Source: CAZQYC01 sp043746555
GTDB lineage: Bacteria > Pseudomonadota > Gammaproteobacteria > Steroidobacterales > Steroidobacteraceae
Assembly: GCA_043746555.1 (NCBI GenBank)
Contig: JAYTQU010000148.1
Coordinates: 1-11,863, forward strand
Length of the DNA: 11,863 bases
Direction: 5' to 3'
A program made the position numbers and the translations under genes. Shown piece after piece: positions 7,093 through 11,863 of the stretch. The notes under the pieces were generated by a model, which was not told the origin of the DNA, ran no database searches, and saw nothing but the letters and a program-made list of their open reading frames with translations. Each line of letters starts with the position of its first letter. Within the stretch, counting starts at the first letter, position 1.

Positions 7093-8265
7093 TCAGCGCT
7101 TGGCGGGCTTGGCAAGTTTGGCTGGTTTGGCAGGCGCGATCGGCGTGGCGGGCGTGCCGCGAATTTTCTTGCTTAGCGCCTGCAACTGCTCTTGGATTTG
7201 ATTGATGGTTTCCGGCGAGATGCGCTTCGACAAATCAACTTGTGCCGCACGCATCTCCGTGACCTCTTGTTGCAGAGTTTCGATCTGCACGTCTTTGTCC
7301 GCCGTTGCTTGACGCAGTTCGCTTAACTGCGATTTCAAGGTGGAGACTTCGTCTACTTGCGTGCGCACGCTGGCCACTTCATCCGACAATTGCGCATGCT
7401 CGCGATCGAACGTGGCTTTGATGGTCGCGACGTCGGTGCGTACCGAACTTAAGTCGTTGACGTTACTCTTGAGTGTCGATACCTCACCATCGATTCGCGC
7501 CACCGTCGCCGAATCCACGCTGGCCGCAGCTTGCGGTTTATTGACGGCGTAATAGCGGACGATTCCGTTCTCTTGATAGAGAGTGACCGTATCGTTGGCA
7601 TTCAAGCGCAGCGGCGCCGACGTCAGTGCCGTCAGGGATTCCTTATTCGCGCCGGGTTGATACGATTTTACGTCGCTGACGCTAATTTGATTCCTGGCGA
7701 GATTTATTTGCGCCGTCGCCGTATCTTGTCCCACGATCTCGCTGCTTTGCGCACCGGTCGGTTTGATGGGTTCGAAGTTGAAACTGGTAAGGCCGTTTTG
7801 CAAAAGATTGCCGGCGAATTTTCCAACCATGCTGGCCTTGGAACGCTGCTCGCGAACAACGCCGGCGAAGTCGGATTGCTTAAAGAAATTGACGACTTTG
7901 AATGTTTGTTCGAGTGTCACGCGATCCTTACCTTGCACGGGAACTGCGCCCGTCTCGATTTCCAAAACCACTTCATGCGGACCGCGAGCGGCATTCATCG
8001 TCGGATCGTCTATGGTCGTCAGGATCAACTGCTCATCGCGATAAACCCGAAAAAATATATCCGGAGAAGTATCGCCGCCGTAGTCGCCGAAATATTCCGG
8101 ATCAAAACCGATCCAAAATGCGCCATCGGCATCGGTGGTCGTGGACCCCAACATATCGTGAAACCGCGTGTCGCGGTCCCAAGCTTCGACGATCAGCGCT
8201 TGAATGCCGACACGCGTCGCGCGATCGATGACGTGGCCCGATATGGTATAGACGCGAGCGTTCAT
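7093..8265 (-). CDS. Transthyretin/carboxypeptidase-regulatory-like domain with coiled coil and Lys-Ala-Pro tail
   Basis: ATG at 8265 gives 390 residues and has GGGG six bases upstream; a GTG at 8277 would add four residues but lacks such a site. Residues 4-105 resemble the beta-sandwich transthyretin-like or carboxypeptidase regulatory domain: SGHVIDRATRVGIQ, then VEAWDRD and TTTDADGAFWIGF, ending in a strand with EVVLEIETG. This fold usually binds or presents rather than catalyses. Residues 113-245 form a middle region I do not recognise. Residues about 252-368 are predicted coiled coil, with a repeated VSTLKS (262-267 and 307-312) and SVRT (274-277 and 299-302). The end (370-390) is a basic, disordered stretch built on PAK/LAK units. 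It starts 13 bases after the stop of the upstream gene, so the two are likely translated together. A fibre, tether or oligomeric adaptor of a particle is plausible; that role is inferred from layout only. Confidence 0.85.
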   Translation of the reverse strand: MNARVYTISGHVIDRATRVGIQALIVEAWDRDTRFHDMLGSTTTDADGAFWIGFDPEYFGDYGGDTSPDIFFRVYRDEQLILTTIDDPTMNAARGPHEVVLEIETGAVPVQGKDRVTLEQTFKVVNFFKQSDFAGVVREQRSKASMVGKFAGNLLQNGLTSFNFEPIKPTGAQSSEIVGQDTATAQINLARNQISVSDVKSYQPGANKESLTALTSAPLRLNANDTVTLYQENGIVRYYAVNKPQAAASVDSATVARIDGEVSTLKSNVNDLSSVRTDVATIKATFDREHAQLSDEVASVRTQVDEVSTLKSQLSELRQATADKDVQIETLQQEVTEMRAAQVDLSKRISPETINQIQEQLQALSKKIRGTPATPIAPAKPAKLAKPAKR

Positions 8266-8270
8266 GGTAT

Positions 8271-8275
8271 TCCCC
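8271..8275 (-). promoter_or_regulatory. Shine-Dalgarno candidate for the transthyretin-like gene
   Basis: GGGGA six bases before ATG 8265 lies in the 13-base gap after the upstream stop codon (TGA at 8281-8279). It decides for ATG 8265 over GTG 8277, which overlaps the same run of G and has no purine-rich site before it. The tight spacing suggests coupled translation. Confidence 0.45.
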
Positions 8276-8278
8276 ACT

Positions 8279-11200
8279 TCAAATGATTTTGCAACAGACG
8301 GTGGCGAAAGCTTTCTTAATCATCGGCAGAATAGGTACCGTCGACAGCCAATAGCCCCAAGTGCGGAACGACTTCGCGTAGTGCCGTTTGTTAAAGTTGC
8401 AAATATGGAAGACCTGGTTTCCTTTGATCTCGACGGTACCAAGATAGATGCGATCTTGATTGGTGCAGTCGTGACACTCGATTAGAAACTTGTCGCAGAA
8501 TGCGTCTTTGAGCGACTGTGCAAACACGCCGAATAAATCGGTGAATGCCTTGATTGCGTCGGTACGATAGGCCGGCAGCGTATTGGCGACTTCGAGCGTA
8601 TACGACGGCGGAGTCACGGCTTCCATCGCGGCGACATCCACGAAATTCAATGTGTTCAAGAAGTTCAACGCCGCCACGGCACTGCCGTCTTCGCGTACAG
8701 CCATCGCAATCGGTCCAATTTGCAGCGGCACACGGAAGTTGTTGCGCAGCGTATCGGTGGCGATAACGTACTCCGATGCCTTGTAGCGATCGCCATAACT
8801 GATCCATATCAAATTGCGTGCGCGCAGCACCGCAAGACGGTTCGGATTATTGACGCCGAGCAGAGTCGATCCCAACAATGCGCCGGTCGTGCTGTTGAAG
8901 CGGTGTAAGTTTTTAGTGCTGCTCGGCGGAATCACGCCGGTGACATAGAGCACGCCACTATGCACTTTCAGATCGTCGTTGAATTCATCGCCGCTGACAA
9001 TCGCGGCACCGGCGCTCATCGCGAGCGGCGCCAAATTAATGTAGCGGACGCGATCGAAGTTGTTGGTGTCGATGCCGCTGGTCGATCCGGCCGCGTAAGC
9101 CATCGCGCCATCGCTGCTGATTTCAAGGAGGCCGGTGGCGTTGAAGTTGATGGCCGGCACAGGCGCGAGCGATATCGCATTGGGTACCAATGTATACAAC
9201 CCGCGCGCTGCGGCGGAGGTCGCACTGCGTCCAATTGCGTATAGCGTATTGGGATGCACAGAGTGCATCGCCAGGCGAACGAACTTGATGTCGCACACCA
9301 CCGTGGTCGGTCCCCAAGTGTGGATTTGTCCCGCACCGATGACCGCGGTCGCGAACACCGAGTCGGTACTGTTCGACATGAGTCCGACAGCGTAGAGCTC
9401 GGTACCATCCGGACGGAAAGCGATATCTAACACCGTAACATTTGTGCCGCCCGGAAAAGTCAGCGACTGCACAACTTCGCGCGTGGAGAGATCGAATACT
9501 TGAATTTGATTGCCGGTACCGAAGCTATAGGCAAACAGTCCGTCGGGTGAGAGTCTCAGCCGCCAATGAAAACTCCACATGCCGTACAACGTGTCGATGC
9601 CTGGATTGACGGTCGGATAAGGATAGGCGGGGAACGGTTGTAAACCGTCGAACATGCCGCAATACGTTTTGCTGGCCAGCAGGTTTTTCAAATCAATGTA
9701 CAACTGTTCAAGCATGGCGTGCTCGCGCGGCGACACATATATATAAGGGCCGCTTGCAGCATTGATCCATTGCCAGAATAAGTTGATGACCGTCAGTACG
9801 CGTTGATGTTGCGCCGACAGCGGCAACGCGGTGTCGGGAAAAGGCCAGAATTGCGCTTTGAAGAAATTGACGTAGCCTAGAATTACATCGTCGTAAAAAT
9901 CTTTGATCAACGTGCCTTCCAACACGCTGGCCCAGAATCCCTGCGGCACGTTCGGCTCGATCACGATGTCCGCGTCCGCCGTCACGCTACGCCCGATACG
10001 CAAATCCACTTTGCCGTTGCCGGCGCCATCCAGCAATCCCTGAGCGGTTGCGCGCGCGACCACATCGATCGCCATATCGCCGGCGACGTGAATGGTGTAC
10101 CCGTCGCAATCGATCGCATATCCTTTGCCCAGAACCAATAATTCTCGCTTGGTCGCGCAGCGAAGTTTCAGTCCACAAACGACGCCGTAACCGTGTAGCA
10201 ATCGATGATGCAAGCGCATGTCGGCATTGAGATCGGCATGTACGATGGCATCGAGCGCTTCTTGCACGGTACCAACGTTTTCCCAATCCGGAATGAGTCC
10301 GATGCCGGCGCCCGGGTCGTACGCAACGCGGTTGGCGTCCAAAGACGGCAGCGGCGCGAAACGCGCGCGCAAATCTTCGGCCACCACGACTTCGGGAGCG
10401 GAAATTTCCCGACTACGACCAATGGCGGCCAATGGAAAATAGGCGTGCTGGATGCCGCGCGCCGGCGCATCGATCAAACGTTCGACGCTGCGATCGACGA
10501 CGCGCGTGGTGAACAGCCAATAACCGCCGGAAATAAAATCTTCGCCGCCGAATTCAACAACCACGCCGTCGGCAATCGTGATATCGCCCGGTGTGACGGC
10601 GAAGAGCCCATCCCATTTAGTAATCTTTGCGTGATACGCGAGACGCATTGCCAATGGCAGCGGTGCGTGCATCGCGGGTTCCGCCGACGTCGGATCGTCC
10701 CAGGAAATACGGCGAGTTTGTAAATTGACGGTGACCACACGTCGCAACTCGCCACGTCGGTGATTACGATGATTGACGACATCTTCATACGGTCCGCTGA
10801 TTAAGTCGATCAAGTCGTCGGAGAGCTCGATCAAATCGCCGACCGAAAACAAATCCGGTCGTTCGACAATCGCCGACGTGACAGTCGCAGCGGCGTCTTC
10901 GATCAATGGGCACGCAATCGCACCATTGTCTCGCGACCATTTCGCTAATGCCGTGGTCGCCGCGGTTGCGAGGCCAATGTTTCCGGATTGATGAATTTCA
11001 ATTCTGAAAAGTCGATCGCCCTCGCCCAGATATGGGCCAGCGATTTTTGGCTCGCAGGGATCGGCGCAAGGATCAAGTGTCGCCGTCGGTTTGTCCTTCG
11101 TCGTCAGCGTGCCGCCGCACAGACGCGGTAACGTCGCGAAAACATTTGCAGGCGAAGTGGCTGTTGTCGCGAGCGGTACTTCGATACCTTTGAGCAATCG

Positions 11201-11863
11201 CACTTGCGCAACCAATTGGGTGCGCGCGCAGGTGTCTTGACCTTCAAGCGCAATCTCACGCAACGTGGGGCGTTCGATATACGAAATCGGTCGCTCCCAT
11301 AGATCGAGGTACGCCCAATCGATACGATGCGTCCCCTCCGCCACCGGCGACAGTGCGGCCGGATCTGCGAGCGGCAGATCGGGCTGTGTGGTGTAACTCT
11401 CGTTCCTCTCTTTGGTCGCGGCAAGTCCTTCGCCGTAGAATCGTCCGGCGCCTTGTGCAGTACCGTCGCCGCCCATGATGAGTAAATCAAGTGCGGGATC
11501 CGCCTCGATGATGACCGGACCGATCCAATAAGTTTCGGTCGTAGAGAGTCCATCCAATCGCAGTGTGACGATATTTTGCCAATCCAATGTACCGACCTGC
11601 GGCGGTGCGAATCGCAGTAGCTCAAAGCCGTTCACGGCAGTCGTCGTGGTGCCAGTTAGTGCAAGACTGTGCGACGGCGAGCCGCCATCGACCAAGGTCA
11701 CCGTGAACGGCGCGGCAACGGCCGAGCGTTTGATGGGGATAAGCACCGCACGCGCGTGCGACAGATCGCGCGGCGCTGGGAAGGCATAACTCAGCTGTGT
11801 TGCGTCACTGGCTTTGATAGCGATGCCCGCATAGATACGTGCGTCGTCATCGAGCGCGAGCAC
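8279..11863 (-). CDS. DUF6519-type protein fused to a beta-propeller-like region, N-terminus cut off
   Basis: The frame is open to the right edge; the GTG at 11863 is almost certainly an internal valine, so 1194 C-terminal residues are visible. Numbering from 11863, about 120-395 matches DUF6519: GDGTAQGAGRFYGEGL, YTTQPDLP, then YLDLWERPISYIERPTLRE and ALAKWSRDNGAI. Full-length relatives begin with a conserved segment (MKGDFTRDTFDP type) expected beyond the window. Residues 533-600 hold the signature LHHRLLHGYGVVCGLKL and GYAIDCDGYTIHV, seen in related particle or surface-associated proteins. From about 765 to 1085 come repeats of the YncE/WD-like kind, with RLSPDGLFAYSF, IAFRPDGTELYAVG, ISSDGAMAYAAG and AVREDGSAVAALN, consistent with a beta-propeller. 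The last 95 residues include cysteines at 1123, 1130, 1133, 1155, 1190 and 1191. Molecular function of DUF6519 is not known to me. A large surface or tail-fibre-like binding protein is inferred; an enzymatic role cannot be excluded. Confidence 0.85.
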   Translation of the reverse strand: MLALDDDARIYAGIAIKASDATQLSYAFPAPRDLSHARAVLIPIKRSAVAAPFTVTLVDGGSPSHSLALTGTTTTAVNGFELLRFAPPQVGTLDWQNIVTLRLDGLSTTETYWIGPVIIEADPALDLLIMGGDGTAQGAGRFYGEGLAATKERNESYTTQPDLPLADPAALSPVAEGTHRIDWAYLDLWERPISYIERPTLREIALEGQDTCARTQLVAQVRLLKGIEVPLATTATSPANVFATLPRLCGGTLTTKDKPTATLDPCADPCEPKIAGPYLGEGDRLFRIEIHQSGNIGLATAATTALAKWSRDNGAIACPLIEDAAATVTSAIVERPDLFSVGDLIELSDDLIDLISGPYEDVVNHRNHRRGELRRVVTVNLQTRRISWDDPTSAEPAMHAPLPLAMRLAYHAKITKWDGLFAVTPGDITIADGVVVEFGGEDFISGGYWLFTTRVVDRSVERLIDAPARGIQHAYFPLAAIGRSREISAPEVVVAEDLRARFAPLPSLDANRVAYDPGAGIGLIPDWENVGTVQEALDAIVHADLNADMRLHHRLLHGYGVVCGLKLRCATKRELLVLGKGYAIDCDGYTIHVAGDMAIDVVARATAQGLLDGAGNGKVDLRIGRSVTADADIVIEPNVPQGFWASVLEGTLIKDFYDDVILGYVNFFKAQFWPFPDTALPLSAQHQRVLTVINLFWQWINAASGPYIYVSPREHAMLEQLYIDLKNLLASKTYCGMFDGLQPFPAYPYPTVNPGIDTLYGMWSFHWRLRLSPDGLFAYSFGTGNQIQVFDLSTREVVQSLTFPGGTNVTVLDIAFRPDGTELYAVGLMSNSTDSVFATAVIGAGQIHTWGPTTVVCDIKFVRLAMHSVHPNTLYAIGRSATSAAARGLYTLVPNAISLAPVPAINFNATGLLEISSDGAMAYAAGSTSGIDTNNFDRVRYINLAPLAMSAGAAIVSGDEFNDDLKVHSGVLYVTGVIPPSSTKNLHRFNSTTGALLGSTLLGVNNPNRLAVLRARNLIWISYGDRYKASEYVIATDTLRNNFRVPLQIGPIAMAVREDGSAVAALNFLNTLNFVDVAAMEAVTPPSYTLEVANTLPAYRTDAIKAFTDLFGVFAQSLKDAFCDKFLIECHDCTNQDRIYLGTVEIKGNQVFHICNFNKRHYAKSFRTWGYWLSTVPILPMIKKAFATVCCKII

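Noticed and set aside
7056..7115. TTG-started 20-residue extension of the 192-residue protein
   Set aside because: It would overlap the upstream gene, lacks a ribosome-binding site, and its residues look like read-through of the intergenic gap.
7531..8286. 251-codon plus-strand open frame
   Set aside because: It is antisense to the transthyretin-like gene, whose translation has a recognisable domain and coiled coil. No family resemblance is seen in the plus-strand product.

Overview
The window is one dense block of five protein genes, all on the minus strand, so it is transcribed from right to left. Gaps between genes are 13, 37, 58 and 63 bases, which suggests one polycistronic unit. Both outermost genes run off the window: the rightmost lacks its start and the leftmost lacks its stop. 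I see no tRNA, rRNA, CRISPR array, insertion sequence, promoter or terminator. No stretch longer than 63 bases is free of coding sequence.

In transcription order the genes are: (1) 8279-11863, the C-terminal 1194 residues of a large protein that joins a DUF6519-type region to a middle domain and a beta-propeller-like region; (2) 7093-8265, a transthyretin/carboxypeptidase-regulatory-like domain followed by a long coiled coil and a Lys/Ala/Pro tail; (3) 6477-7055, a 192-residue protein I do not recognise; (4) 1682-6418, a 1578-residue protein with an N-terminal DUF4157 (eCIS core) metallopeptidase-like domain, hydrophobic segments, coiled coils and a C-terminal PD-(D/E)XK nuclease-like domain; (5) 1-1618, a second and different DUF4157 protein, cut off at the left edge.

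DUF4157 domains are strongly associated with extracellular contractile injection systems (eCIS, phage-tail-like particles) and their cargo. Gene 4 is laid out like a modular toxin: sorting or protease-like domain at the N-terminus, membrane-active middle, nuclease at the C-terminus. My working model is that the window is the cargo and accessory end of an eCIS or related contractile-particle locus, with large particle-associated or adhesive proteins upstream and two DUF4157 cargo candidates downstream. No sheath, tube, baseplate, spike or AAA+ ATPase gene is visible, so the eCIS link rests on domain association only.

The host is a bacterium of moderately high GC (about 55-60% from sampled lines) that uses Shine-Dalgarno sites and GTG as well as ATG starts. 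There are no housekeeping genes here, so I do not assign a taxon. Loci of this kind are typical of environmental bacteria such as Proteobacteria, Myxococcota and Actinobacteria.
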